Shown here one piece after another: positions 49,796 through 58,683 of a DNA stretch of 64,000 nt. A program made the translations under genes and the position numbers. The notes beneath the pieces were generated by a model. The model did not search any database. It was given only the letters and a program-made list of their open reading frames with translations, and was not told the DNA's origin. Origin of the DNA: Lactobacillus sp. (GTDB lineage Bacteria; Bacillota; Bacilli; Lactobacillales; Lactobacillaceae); contig JAKVKU010000004.1 in the NCBI GenBank assembly GCA_022484695.1, positions 173,720-237,719 of the forward strand, written 5' to 3'. The number at the start of each line of letters is the position of its first letter. The first letter of the stretch is position 1.

Positions 49796-50527
49796 CTAGA
49801 TTTTACTGGTGGCCGTTATTTGGCGGCGGTCATTGTCAAACAACATGAGATGTTGGCTTTGCCACCGAATCGTTAGCGCCACTAGCACAATTAAACCCAG
49901 CAAGGTCCATAGGGGCTGGCTATTTGGAAAATTCAGGATCTGCCAAAGGCCGCTTTCGGCGTTATTTCGGTAGATATAACCGGTGGTGATGGAGATAATG
50001 ACATAGCCGATTACCAAAATACCCCAGGACCGTGTTTGCCAAGTGCGGATGCGATTTAGCAGGAGCAAAATGAGCCAAAATAAAACAGTGTTCCAAATAA
50101 AGAAGAAAATTGGCTGAACCCAAGGAGTTAATGACCTGGCTACCGTTTGGGTCAATGGGGTAAAACTGACAATGGCATACAGACTTAACATCAAACTAGC
50201 CAACAGGGCCAAAATAAGACTGCCGTAGGTAAATGCTTTAAAACGTTGTTGACTGTTTTGGAAAAGCTGAGCCAATTCTGGATCTAAGTGACGTTGGGGT
50301 AGACTCCAAACGCACATCAAGCCGAATAATTCCCAAAACGCGGCATTAGACAAATTGTTGCCAACAGCATGTTGCTGATACTGGGCTAAGCTTAAGGATT
50401 GTGGAGAGCTGTGGGCGGCTGATGTCATTGAGATGATGTTAAAGGTAAAAAAAGCGATCAGGGCCAGGACATAGATCAAAAGGGCTGCACGCTGACGGCG
50501 CCATAAGTATTGTAAACTGGTTTTCAT
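49796..50527 (-). CDS. ABC-2-type permease subunit (GntR-associated)
   Basis: The 243-residue protein has six hydrophobic segments and little sequence that can be identified with a family other than its place after an ABC ATPase. The first segment is near residues 14-32. Its start codon shares one base with the ATPase stop. The set GntR-ATPase-permease resembles the YtrA-YtrB-YtrC type operons of Bacillus that respond to cell-wall antibiotics. The exported substrate is unknown. Confidence 0.7.
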   Translation of the reverse strand: MKTSLQYLWRRQRAALLIYVLALIAFFTFNIISMTSAAHSSPQSLSLAQYQQHAVGNNLSNAAFWELFGLMCVWSLPQRHLDPELAQLFQNSQQRFKAFTYGSLILALLASLMLSLYAIVSFTPLTQTVARSLTPWVQPIFFFIWNTVLFWLILLLLNRIRTWQTRSWGILVIGYVIISITTGYIYRNNAESGLWQILNFPNSQPLWTLLGLIVLVALTIRWQSQHLMLFDNDRRQITATSKI

Positions 50528-51396
50528 TATGATGTTACTCCTCTCATGGTATTTTCTGGTTGAGTTAAACCGATAAATAAATTCTGCAAATTGGGCTGTT
50601 TCAGGGTAACGTCTGCAGGTAATTTGGGCAAAGTGCCTTGGCCCAAAACAGTCGTCGTTCCCAATAGAGTGGTCACCTTTAATTTATCTGGCAATGTTAA
50701 GGTCTTAACGGTATTTTCTGGACCACTAAGGATGTAGGCTTGGGCCAGCAATGTATCCAACGGCGTATCAACACTAATGACCCCATCGTTCAAGATTAAA
50801 ACCTGCGTAATTAAATTGGTGATTTCGTCGATCAAGTGGGAAGCAATCACGATACTGCGGGGATGATCGGTAAAGTTATCGATAATTAACTGATAGATTT
50901 TATCCCGGGCGGCAGCATCTAGACCCAAGGTGGGCTCATCTAGCAAGACGATTTCAGCCGAGGTCATCAATGCAAAAATTGTCTTGAACATAATTTGGGC
51001 CCCTGTGGATAGGCGACCATAAAGCTGGTTCAAATTTAAGCCCATGGCAATGGCCGTTTTTTTGGCAGCATTATGTTGAAAGGTAGGCTGAAATTTTTGG
51101 GCCCATTTCAAGATTTCTGCCAACGTGAGATTTGGGGCAAAGACACTATTTTGCGTACTTAGGGTCATTTCCTGGGCCCGATTAGCATTATGCTGTAATA
51201 ACTGATTGTCCAGTAAAATTGCGCCGCTATCAGGAGAAATCTGCTGCGTGATCAAGCGAAAAAGGGTGGTTTTCCCAGCCTGGTTGCGGCCAAACAACCC
51301 ATAAATTTGCGGTTGGTCAATGGTTAAATTAATATCTTGTAGGACCATCCCGGTATTGAAATGTTTTTGAACGTGCTGTAATTCCAATTTAGTCAC
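50527..51396 (-). CDS. ABC transporter ATP-binding protein (GntR operon)
   Basis: The 289-residue ATPase has Walker A GRNQAGKT (about 36-43), the signature LSTGAQ (about 134-139, a variant of LSGGQ), Walker B IVLLDEPTLGLD (about 156-167) and an H-loop VIASHLIDE. The extra C-terminal 70 residues are typical for export ATPases of the YtrB/BcrA type. The start overlaps the GntR gene by eight bases, so all three genes are one transcript. Confidence 0.87.
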   Translation of the reverse strand: MTKLELQHVQKHFNTGMVLQDINLTIDQPQIYGLFGRNQAGKTTLFRLITQQISPDSGAILLDNQLLQHNANRAQEMTLSTQNSVFAPNLTLAEILKWAQKFQPTFQHNAAKKTAIAMGLNLNQLYGRLSTGAQIMFKTIFALMTSAEIVLLDEPTLGLDAAARDKIYQLIIDNFTDHPRSIVIASHLIDEITNLITQVLILNDGVISVDTPLDTLLAQAYILSGPENTVKTLTLPDKLKVTTLLGTTTVLGQGTLPKLPADVTLKQPNLQNLFIGLTQPENTMRGVTS

Positions 51397-51757
51397 TAAT
51401 GGTCGCCTCCTGAATGAGTTTTAATAATTGGTCGTTGGTCAGTGCTAAGCGCTTGGCTTCTTGCAGCAGTGGTTTGATGAAATCTCGGCTAAAAGCGGCT
51501 TGGCGCATAGTACGGGCCTGTTGCTGAGCACCGGTTTGAACAAACATCCCCAGACCCCGTCTTTTTTCAATCAAATGCAAATCTACCAATTGATTCATCC
51601 CCTTTAATACTGTGGCTGGATTAATTTGATAACCCTTGGCAATCGCCGTTGTGGAAGGTACTTGATCCCCTTCTGCTAGGGAACCCGTCATAATGGCGGC
51701 CATGAGTTGATCGGCGATTTGCTGATAAATGGGCTCCTCATCATTAAAATGGAACAT
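51389..51757 (-). CDS. GntR/YtrA-family repressor
   Basis: The 122-residue protein has the winged HTH QIADQLMAAIMTGSLAEGDQVPSTTAIAKGYQINPATVLKGM region (about 12-52) and only a short C-terminal helical part, which assigns it to the YtrA subgroup. It probably represses its own operon: its promoter carries the dyad TAGTTA-N10-TAACTA (51781-51802) across the -10. Release by cell-wall stress is known for relatives and only inferred here. Confidence 0.85.
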   Translation of the reverse strand: MFHFNDEEPIYQQIADQLMAAIMTGSLAEGDQVPSTTAIAKGYQINPATVLKGMNQLVDLHLIEKRRGLGMFVQTGAQQQARTMRQAAFSRDFIKPLLQEAKRLALTNDQLLKLIQEATISD

Positions 51758-51780
51758 CCTGAGCCACCTCCTTAGTTGGT

Positions 51781-51827
51781 TAGTTACTTGTGTAGTTAAC
51801 TATACCACCTAGCAACTATTTTGACAA
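51781..51827 (-). promoter_or_regulatory. promoter and operator of the GntR-ABC operon
   Basis: On the - strand TTGTCA (51822-51827), 17 bases, TATAGT (51799-51804). The dyad TAGTTA...TAACTA at 51781-51802 overlaps the -10 and start site, as expected for a GntR repressor site. Confidence 0.65.
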
Positions 51828-51834
51828 TAAAAAA

Positions 51835-51859
51835 CACCACATTCGTGATGAATGTGGTG
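51835..51859 (-). terminator. terminator of the P-type ATPase gene
   Basis: CACCACATTC/GAATGTGGTG stem with a T run on the - strand. Confidence 0.85.
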
Positions 51860-51866
51860 AAATGGG

Positions 51867-54581
51867 TTATTCCGATAATTCAGCCAGGGGCGTTCGACCC
51901 TTTTGCCGCCGGTAGACTAAGCGAATGACTTTGTCAAACTCGGTGATCACTAAAATCAAGATACCCACGGCCACAGCGATCCCCCATTCTAACCAGGTTA
52001 AAGGTTCCGTATGGAAAATCCCTTGCATGAAAGGCACGTAGGTCAAAATCAATTGCAAGCCTAACATGATGCCAATGATGACAAAAGCCATGGGATTGCT
52101 GAAGAAATTTTTAGAAATCACTAAGGCATTGGTTCGAATATTGAACAAGTAGAAGATTTTACTCAAGACGATGATATTGACCATCATGGTACTGGCCGTG
52201 ATTTCATTGGCCACCCCCGCACTGAGGAGCCAATCATAGGCGATGATGCCAATGCCGGCGATCAATACCGAGACATAGATCATTTGGAAAATATCGTGTT
52301 TGTTCAACAAACTGGCATTGGTGGCCCGGGGTGGGCGCTGCATCAAGCCAGGTTCCGCCGGTTCGAAAATGAAGGCGAACTGAATGGTGATGGCGGACAC
52401 CATATTGATCCAGAGCATCTGGCTAGGCTGCAGGGGCATTTGCCGCTGCATTAGAATGGTGAAGGCGATAATTAAACCCTCGGCAAAGCTGGTGGGCAAC
52501 AAGAAGAGAATACTTTTCTTAATATTGGCATAGATTCGGCGGCCTTGACCGATGGCGGTCTGCATCCGGGAGAATTTATCATCCGTTAAGATCATGTCCC
52601 CTGCATCTTTGGCCACATCGGTACCGCCCACACCCATGGCCACGCCGATATCCGCTTTTTTAAGCGCCGGGGCGTCATTGACCCCATCGCCCACCATCGC
52701 CGTGACTTTGCCGGCCTTTTGTAAGGCACTGACAATCGCCAATTTATCGCTGGGCGTGGTGCGGGCAAAAACGTCAGCTTGGGTCATAACTTGCTGGCGT
52801 TCTGCTTCCGGTAGGGCGGCTAATTCTAAGCCGGTCACTGCGTGGGGACTGTCAGCCAAGCCCAATTGGTTGGCAATGGCTATTGCGGTATCAGGGTTGT
52901 CACCGGTGATCATTTTCACTTTGACACCAGCTTGGCGCATTTCTTGAATGGCGGCAATGACATCATCTCTAGGCGAGTCCACGATGACCGCTAACCCGAG
53001 GAAAGTGATGCCAGCTTGTAATAAGTCATGACTGACCGCGGTGGTATTAGCCGGTACGGTTTTTTCACCTACAGCGATCACCCGCTGCCCCTGCTGGCTG
53101 AGCTGTTTGGTCAAGGCTTCATAGGCGCGGCGATCAAAATGCGGATCACCTGCTGCAGCCATGGCAAACAATTTATCCGGAGCACCTTTGACATAGAGCT
53201 TGGTAGCCCCGGTGGGTGTTTTGACCAAACGGGCGATGTAGCGGTAATCCGAGTCAAAGGGCAGCAGATCCAAGGCTTGATAAGCTGGCTTGTCGGGAAA
53301 GGCTTTGTGATAAGCGGTTAAAAACGCGCCGTCAGTAGGCTCACCATTAATTGTGAATCGCCCAGCTGTCTGGGTCAAAGTGGTGTCGTTAGCCAAAAAG
53401 CCCGCTTCAAGAAGTTGGCGCAAGTCTGCGTGCTGGTTGGGTACAATGATGTTGTCAGCAACTTTGAAGGTGCCTTTAGGGGCATACCCGCTGCCGGTTA
53501 CCCGGTAAGTCGTTTGTGGCGTGATAATTTGGGTGATAGTCATTTCGTTTTTGGTCAGGGTACCCGTTTTATCTGTGGCAATCACATCTACGGAGCCTAG
53601 TGTCTCCGCAGCCGGTAAGCTCTTCACCAACGTTTGGTGTTTTTTAGCCATATTGGCCACACCCATGGCTAAGATAACCGACGTTGTAGCAGGCAGGCCT
53701 TCAGGAATCGAGCCCACCACCATGGTGACAATGGCCAGGGCTAAGGTCCCCATGGTGTATTGGCCCGTGAGCATGCCCAGTAGAAATAACAAGACGGAAA
53801 AGCCCATGATCCCCCAAGAAATACCCTTGCCCAGACCGTCAATTTCCCGCATGAGGGGCGACTTACTTTTCTGAACGTTAGCCACGGATTGGGAAATTTT
53901 ACCCAACTCAGTGTGGTCAGCTGTGGCCACCACCAAACCCAAGCCACTGCCTGCCGCCACGGCGGTGGAGGCAAAGGCCATGTTGGTTTGTTCGGCCAGG
54001 GGGATGTCCCCTTGAAGGGCTTGGGTTTGTTTGGCCACGGCATCAACTTCCCCGGTCAAGGCGGATTCTTGCAACCGGAGATTATCGGCACTGATCAAAC
54101 GTAAGTCAGCGGGCACGTTGTCGCCGGCCTCTAGGTAAACTAAGTCCCCTAAGACCAGGGCTTCTAAATGCACATCTTGGCGAATACCATCCCGATAAAC
54201 GGTGGCCACCGGTGCCAAAAGATTTTTAATTTTCTCTAAAGCATCTGAGGCGTTGGCCTCTTGGTAATACCCCACCAAGGCGTTGATGATGATCACTAAG
54301 CCAATGATGGCCGTGTCCGTGAAGTGCCCCATGATCGCTGTTAAGCCAGCTGCGGCCACCAAAATATAAATGATCAAGTTGTTGAATTGCCGTAGGAAAA
54401 TCAACCATTTAGGGGTGGTGTGGCCTTGTAGGCGATTGGGGCCAAATTTGGCCAAGCGTTCTTGGGCCACCGCCGTACTTAGGCCCTGGGATCCGGGGGG
54501 CACCTCAAGTTCTGCGGTCAAACTGTCAACGGTTTCGTTAGTCGCACTTTTTGGCGACCTCTGACTAATATCATCTTCCAA
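51867..54581 (-). CDS. type II cation-transporting P-type ATPase
   Basis: The 904-residue protein has an N-terminal cation-ATPase domain (LSTAVAQERLAKFGPNRL), actuator TGEVDAV (about 170), TM4 IPEGLPATTSVILAMG (about 295-310), phosphorylation site DKTGTLTKNEMT (about 336), hinge MVGDGVNDAPALKKADIGVAMG and ten membrane helices. TM6 reads LWINMVSAITIQFAFIFEP, without the Asn-x-x-Thr-Asp of SERCA pumps, and TM5 reads LPTSFAEGLI. This casts doubt on Ca2+ as substrate; a monovalent cation is possible. The gene is monocistronic, with a short leader of about 100 AT-rich bases. Confidence 0.87.
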   Translation of the reverse strand: MEDDISQRSPKSATNETVDSLTAELEVPPGSQGLSTAVAQERLAKFGPNRLQGHTTPKWLIFLRQFNNLIIYILVAAAGLTAIMGHFTDTAIIGLVIIINALVGYYQEANASDALEKIKNLLAPVATVYRDGIRQDVHLEALVLGDLVYLEAGDNVPADLRLISADNLRLQESALTGEVDAVAKQTQALQGDIPLAEQTNMAFASTAVAAGSGLGLVVATADHTELGKISQSVANVQKSKSPLMREIDGLGKGISWGIMGFSVLLFLLGMLTGQYTMGTLALAIVTMVVGSIPEGLPATTSVILAMGVANMAKKHQTLVKSLPAAETLGSVDVIATDKTGTLTKNEMTITQIITPQTTYRVTGSGYAPKGTFKVADNIIVPNQHADLRQLLEAGFLANDTTLTQTAGRFTINGEPTDGAFLTAYHKAFPDKPAYQALDLLPFDSDYRYIARLVKTPTGATKLYVKGAPDKLFAMAAAGDPHFDRRAYEALTKQLSQQGQRVIAVGEKTVPANTTAVSHDLLQAGITFLGLAVIVDSPRDDVIAAIQEMRQAGVKVKMITGDNPDTAIAIANQLGLADSPHAVTGLELAALPEAERQQVMTQADVFARTTPSDKLAIVSALQKAGKVTAMVGDGVNDAPALKKADIGVAMGVGGTDVAKDAGDMILTDDKFSRMQTAIGQGRRIYANIKKSILFLLPTSFAEGLIIAFTILMQRQMPLQPSQMLWINMVSAITIQFAFIFEPAEPGLMQRPPRATNASLLNKHDIFQMIYVSVLIAGIGIIAYDWLLSAGVANEITASTMMVNIIVLSKIFYLFNIRTNALVISKNFFSNPMAFVIIGIMLGLQLILTYVPFMQGIFHTEPLTWLEWGIAVAVGILILVITEFDKVIRLVYRRQKGRTPLAELSE

Positions 54582-54703
54582 ATATCATTCTCCATTCTAT
54601 AAATTAAAATATTATTAAGCTATATTAACATTTTAATTTACAATATATTAAACTGTCAAGGGACCTGGGGCGGATGGTGGGATTGCACCACTTGATGGAC
54701 ATT

Positions 54704-54746
54704 AAAAAACCGCCAAAGCTATCTGAAGTTCAGGTAACTTTGGCGG
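54704..54746 (-). terminator. terminator of the DyP gene
   Basis: CCGCCAAAG (54710-54718) pairs with CTTTGGCGG (54738-54746); on the - strand the stem is followed by T residues. Confidence 0.8.
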
Positions 54747-54781
54747 AGGTATATGTGATTGATTACTTTATAAACTGTGTT

Positions 54782-55723
54782 TTAAAGCTCCCCATCGGCA
54801 ATTTTACCCAGTAAGGATTTAGCGGGGATGAAGAATACTTCCCCGGAAGTTGGGGTGGAGAAGTCTAGCAAACGGTCAGAGTTGTCAAACATTCCCTTTA
54901 ACATCCGCTTGGTAATTTCCCAATGACGGGCATAGCCAATGAAATAGGTACCGTTTTGCTTTTCAGCAGGGTTACTAAAGGGTACGTTCATCCGGACGAT
55001 TTTGTGTTCAATGCCATCTTTATTGTCTTGGGAGACCACATTATGAGCATTGTCTAATTTCTTCTTATCGTCTAATTCGATGTCGGTGAACTTGCGGCGA
55101 CCGATGGCTTTTTCTTGGTCTTCCGTGGTCAAATCGTTCCAAGCATCTAGGTTGTGTTCGTACTTTTGGGCAAAGGCATAAGACCCATTTTCAAAGGCTG
55201 GGTCCTCATCACCGATGATGGCATATTCTGGGGTATCTAAAGCGCTGGGGTTTTCAGTCCCATCCACAAAGCCAATGATAGCTCGGCCCTCAAAATAACG
55301 AAAGCCATGGGTTTCGTCTAGGGTCACCGTATTGTCGCCAATGATGGTCATAATTTCAGACATCAATTCAAAAGGCACGGCAGAATTTTGTGAGCGAATA
55401 TGGAAGAAAAGATCAGCTGGTGTGGCAGGGGCTGTATATTTAGGCCCAACGACGGGTTGGAATTCTTCCAGTTCTTTAGGGGCTGGAGTATCAGGGAAAA
55501 GATAGTCCCAGGCTTTTTTGGATAAGCCAAAAGCCACGGCTAATTTGGCATCCGGATAGCGAATATTCATGCTATTAATGAATGCGGGTAAATGCTCAGC
55601 TAGATCAGCAATTACCGCCTTATCACCGGCAGGATCCTCGCGTTTTAAGTCTAAAGTCGCGAAAATAATATCTGAGCCAGCATCTTTATAAACATCTTGT
55701 ACATCACGTAAATCAATGGTCAT
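54782..55723 (-). CDS. DyP-type heme peroxidase
   Basis: The 313-residue enzyme has the GFVDGTENPS motif (about 151-160, the GxxDG of dye-decolourising peroxidases with the distal Asp), the proximal heme His in IEHKIVRMN (about 226) and the distal Arg in that same stretch. It reduces hydrogen peroxide with organic donors such as dyes, and some members remove iron from heme. There is no export signal. It needs heme, which most lactobacilli take from outside. The gene is monocistronic and ends at a terminator. Confidence 0.9.
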   Translation of the reverse strand: MTIDLRDVQDVYKDAGSDIIFATLDLKREDPAGDKAVIADLAEHLPAFINSMNIRYPDAKLAVAFGLSKKAWDYLFPDTPAPKELEEFQPVVGPKYTAPATPADLFFHIRSQNSAVPFELMSEIMTIIGDNTVTLDETHGFRYFEGRAIIGFVDGTENPSALDTPEYAIIGDEDPAFENGSYAFAQKYEHNLDAWNDLTTEDQEKAIGRRKFTDIELDDKKKLDNAHNVVSQDNKDGIEHKIVRMNVPFSNPAEKQNGTYFIGYARHWEITKRMLKGMFDNSDRLLDFSTPTSGEVFFIPAKSLLGKIADGEL

Positions 55724-55941
55724 TATTACGCCTCCAAATTAGAATTATTCTAACTTAATAATTTTACCATAGCCGAGCATGATTGTAACGCCAAATCACG
55801 GGAAAAGGGGCACACATGCGCAGTGGCTCACATTAGAAATCCTTAGTTTCTAAGGCTGGGTCACGCATACGTGAATAGTGGGCTTAATTGGCTGTCACAA
55901 TATTGGACGACTATCTGAACCAATTTACTTTTTCATCGATA

Positions 55942-56913
55942 CTAATTTTTATAATCAGCCATGAGCCGATCGATGAGTTCAGCCACGGTTGGGATGTCCC
56001 GAATCAAATCAATGCCGGTGTTGCTGGTGATGATCCCGGCGTTCACGTCACCTTTGACCATGGCGGGCAGTAGACCGCCTAAGGCATTGATGGCTTCATC
56101 CATCTTAGGGCCATCATGATTTTGTTGATAGTCTTGGGCGAGTTTTTGGGCTGCACCGGTTTTTAAGGAGCGTTGTGACGCGGAGACTTGAGTTAGGTCA
56201 TGATAGGTAGATTTGATCATTAATTCTTTTACATTTTCAGCCGTTGGGGCTTCTTTTGTGGCTAAAAAGCGGGTTCCGATGAAGACGCCTTTAGCACCTA
56301 GTGCCAAAGCGGCATTGACACCGCGCTTATCATTGATGCCCCCAGCAGCTAAGACGGGGATGCTGACTGCGTCTACCATGGTAGGTACAACGGTAAAAGT
56401 CCCATACTCTTGGGCCGGTAAAATACCACCTTCATCGCGACCGGTGGCAACTAAGATATCAGCCCCTAAAGCTTCGGCTTGAACCATCGTGGCAATAGTT
56501 GGGGTCATGGGGCGAAAGATAATGATGCCATCATGGGCTTTGATGGCTTGGAAGACTGCTTCATTAGGGGCACCAACCACCACGTAGTATTTCAAATGTT
56601 CTTCAAAGGCCACCTCTAAAAAGCCCTTCATAAAAGGATCGTCGTCGATTTTTTCATCGGGGGATGCGGTCAAAATATTAACCCCAAAATCCTTATCGGT
56701 GAGTTTTTTCACCTTATGGATTTGGTGCCGCAGGCGCTCGGCATTTTCGGTGGCATCCCGGGTAACCGTGTTTTGACCAGCATTGGTGCCTAAAACCCCA
56801 AGACCGCCGGCATTACAAACGGCGGCCACTAATTTGGCATCGGTCAACCAGGCCATGGGTCCTTGAATTAAAGGGTATTTGGTATTTAGAATCTCTGTGA
56901 CGGTTTTTGTCAT
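55942..56913 (-). CDS. nitronate monooxygenase / enoyl-ACP reductase II-like FMN protein
   Basis: The 323-residue TIM-barrel protein has the N-terminal pattern KYPLIQGPMAWLTDAKLVAAV, the glycine-rich GGLGVLGTNAG and the phosphate-binding loops VLAAGGINDKRGVNAALALGA and GVFIGTRFLAT. These are shared by 2-nitropropane dioxygenases and FabK-type reductases. The enzyme would use FMN to oxidise nitronates or reduce enoyl thioesters. No fab genes lie near, so the nitronate role is slightly favoured. It is a single gene with AAGGAG-type site upstream. Confidence 0.83.
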   Translation of the reverse strand: MTKTVTEILNTKYPLIQGPMAWLTDAKLVAAVCNAGGLGVLGTNAGQNTVTRDATENAERLRHQIHKVKKLTDKDFGVNILTASPDEKIDDDPFMKGFLEVAFEEHLKYYVVVGAPNEAVFQAIKAHDGIIIFRPMTPTIATMVQAEALGADILVATGRDEGGILPAQEYGTFTVVPTMVDAVSIPVLAAGGINDKRGVNAALALGAKGVFIGTRFLATKEAPTAENVKELMIKSTYHDLTQVSASQRSLKTGAAQKLAQDYQQNHDGPKMDEAINALGGLLPAMVKGDVNAGIITSNTGIDLIRDIPTVAELIDRLMADYKN

Positions 56914-57185
56914 AATAACGATAGAACTCCTTATATTGGATTGGGAATTAGCTCACAAATCATGAAAGCGATTCCGATATGCTCTAACCTTATTATATCG
57001 ATAAATAAGGGGATGTCGACCGAAAATTTAAGATAAACACTGTGGAAATTTAGGCATTATGGTCATGATTTTTACAATTGAAATTGCAGATAGCATCTTG
57101 CTGCCCGTTTTCAGCAAGCATAACCACCATCATCCCTAAATTTTGTGGTATCATGACCTAAATACGCAACATGGAAGGACATATC

Positions 57186-57611
57186 ATGAAAGTTGCAGTG
57201 CGTTATTATTCAAAGTCAGGTAGTACGAAGAAGTTGGCCGATGCAGTGGCGACAGCGGTTGATACAAAGGCTTATTCTGTGGAAACGCCGATCACAGAAC
57301 CAGTGGACCTTTTATTTATTGGTGGGGCGCCTTATATTGCCTCGCAATTAGATAAACATCTCCGAGACTTTATCCATACATTATCCTATGAGCAAGTGAA
57401 GCAAATCGCTGTTTTTAGTACCAGTAATTGGAAGATGTCGATTGAGCCCCAGACCAAACGGGCTTTGCGGGATGACCGTATCAAAGTCGTGGACCGGGGC
57501 TATATGGGCCGAGGTGCTCTGGGGGTCATCAACGAATCGCACCCCAACGCAGCCGAATGTGCTGCTGCCGCTGCATACGCCAAAGCAACCGTAGCTAAAT
57601 TAGCCCGTTAA
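57186..57611 (+). CDS. flavodoxin-like protein
   Basis: Start ATG 57186 has GGAAGGA about nine bases before it. The 141-residue protein has an FMN phosphate loop YYSKSGSTKKLADAV (about 7-21), and FIGGAPYIASQ (about 50-60) takes the place of the second loop. It is a flavodoxin-family electron carrier or domain protein with FMN as cofactor. The partner enzymes are unknown; the nearby nitronate monooxygenase-like or double-cubane proteins are possible but not shown. Confidence 0.82.
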   Translation: MKVAVRYYSKSGSTKKLADAVATAVDTKAYSVETPITEPVDLLFIGGAPYIASQLDKHLRDFIHTLSYEQVKQIAVFSTSNWKMSIEPQTKRALRDDRIKVVDRGYMGRGALGVINESHPNAAECAAAAAYAKATVAKLAR

Positions 57612-57613
57612 AA

Positions 57614-57656
57614 AAGCGTTACAACTCACAAAAATTAGGAGTTGTAACGCTTTTAG
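57614..57656. terminator. bidirectional terminator after the flavodoxin gene
   Basis: AAGCGTTACAACTC and GAGTTGTAACGCTT form a perfect 14-base stem with A and T runs on either side. It serves the flavodoxin and the converging aldo/keto reductase. Confidence 0.9.
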
Positions 57657-57666
57657 TTTATAAAAA

Positions 57667-58566
57667 TTAATCTTTTGGGGAATCTGGCCAAGGATGGACA
57701 GTATCATATTCAGGGATTTTAGGATTGTGCCACTTGAAAGCATCATACCAAAGACTCTTTTTTTCCTGGTCTAGGGCGGCGATGGCCTTCATATCCGCGT
57801 CAGTTAACATGAAGTCATCAATTTCAGAATTTTCCACCATGCGTTTTTCGTGGGTAGATTTAGGAATGGTGATGACTTGTTGTTGAATGTCCCAGCGTAA
57901 AATGACTTGGGCGGGTGTTTTGTGGTATTTCTGGGCAAGCTGCACGATCACAGGATTGTTTAAAGCTGCGCCGCCACCCAATGGGGACCAAGCTTCTAGG
58001 CGAATATTCAAGTCCGCCATCATCGTGCGAATTTTTTTCTGTTGATTCAAAGGATTGAATTCCAGTTGATTTACCACGGGGACCACTTTGGCATCGCTGA
58101 GCAGGTCTTTAAGCCGTGCTTCGTCAAAGTTTGAGACCCCAATTGATTTAGCTAAGCCTTGGCGTTGCAAATCTTCAAGGGCCCGCCAAGTGTCTTTGTA
58201 CTTATGGTCAACCGGCCAGTGGATCAACAACAGGTCCACATAATCCAGTTGCAAATGTTGTAAAGATTTTTTGAAATTGTCTAAGGTAGACTGATAACCT
58301 TGATCACCGTTAAAAATTTTAGTGGTGACAAAAACATCGGACCGCTGTAAATCGTTGGCTTTCAGGCCACTTTTCAGACCGGCACCTACACCGGCTTCAT
58401 TGCCGTATTGTTTGGCAGTGTCAATCATTTTATAACCAGCATGCAAGGCCAATTCCACCGACTTTTTAGCCGTCGCATTGTCCTCTTTCCATACCCCTAA
58501 ACCCATCTGAGGTATCTTGCGGCCATCATTGAAAGTAATCGTATGCGCTAATTGAAAATCAATCAT
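57667..58566 (-). CDS. aldo/keto reductase
   Basis: The 299-residue (alpha/beta)8 barrel has the catalytic tetrad in its usual places: Asp in MIDTAKQYGNE with Tyr four residues on (about 49-54), Lys in VTTKIF (about 84) and His in LLIHWPV (about 117). The NADPH-binding stretch IPKSTHEKRMVEN is intact. It resembles 2,5-didehydrogluconate reductase-type enzymes that reduce aldehydes and ketones such as methylglyoxal. The gene is monocistronic and precedes the phosphonate operon terminator on the same strand. Confidence 0.9.
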   Translation of the reverse strand: MIDFQLAHTITFNDGRKIPQMGLGVWKEDNATAKKSVELALHAGYKMIDTAKQYGNEAGVGAGLKSGLKANDLQRSDVFVTTKIFNGDQGYQSTLDNFKKSLQHLQLDYVDLLLIHWPVDHKYKDTWRALEDLQRQGLAKSIGVSNFDEARLKDLLSDAKVVPVVNQLEFNPLNQQKKIRTMMADLNIRLEAWSPLGGGAALNNPVIVQLAQKYHKTPAQVILRWDIQQQVITIPKSTHEKRMVENSEIDDFMLTDADMKAIAALDQEKKSLWYDAFKWHNPKIPEYDTVHPWPDSPKD

Positions 58567-58637
58567 TGAGAAAAAACTCCTTTCTTGATTTTACACGTCT
58601 AGTATAAATTATTTTCAGAAAATGGTCAAAGTGTTAT

Positions 58638-58673
58638 AAAAAATCCCCAACTCAGTAGGGGCTGAAGTTGGGG
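58638..58673 (-). terminator. terminator of the phosphonate operon
   Basis: CCCCAACT (58645-58652) pairs with AGTTGGGG (58666-58673); a T run follows on the - strand. Confidence 0.8.
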
Positions 58674-58683
58674 CGAGAATAGC

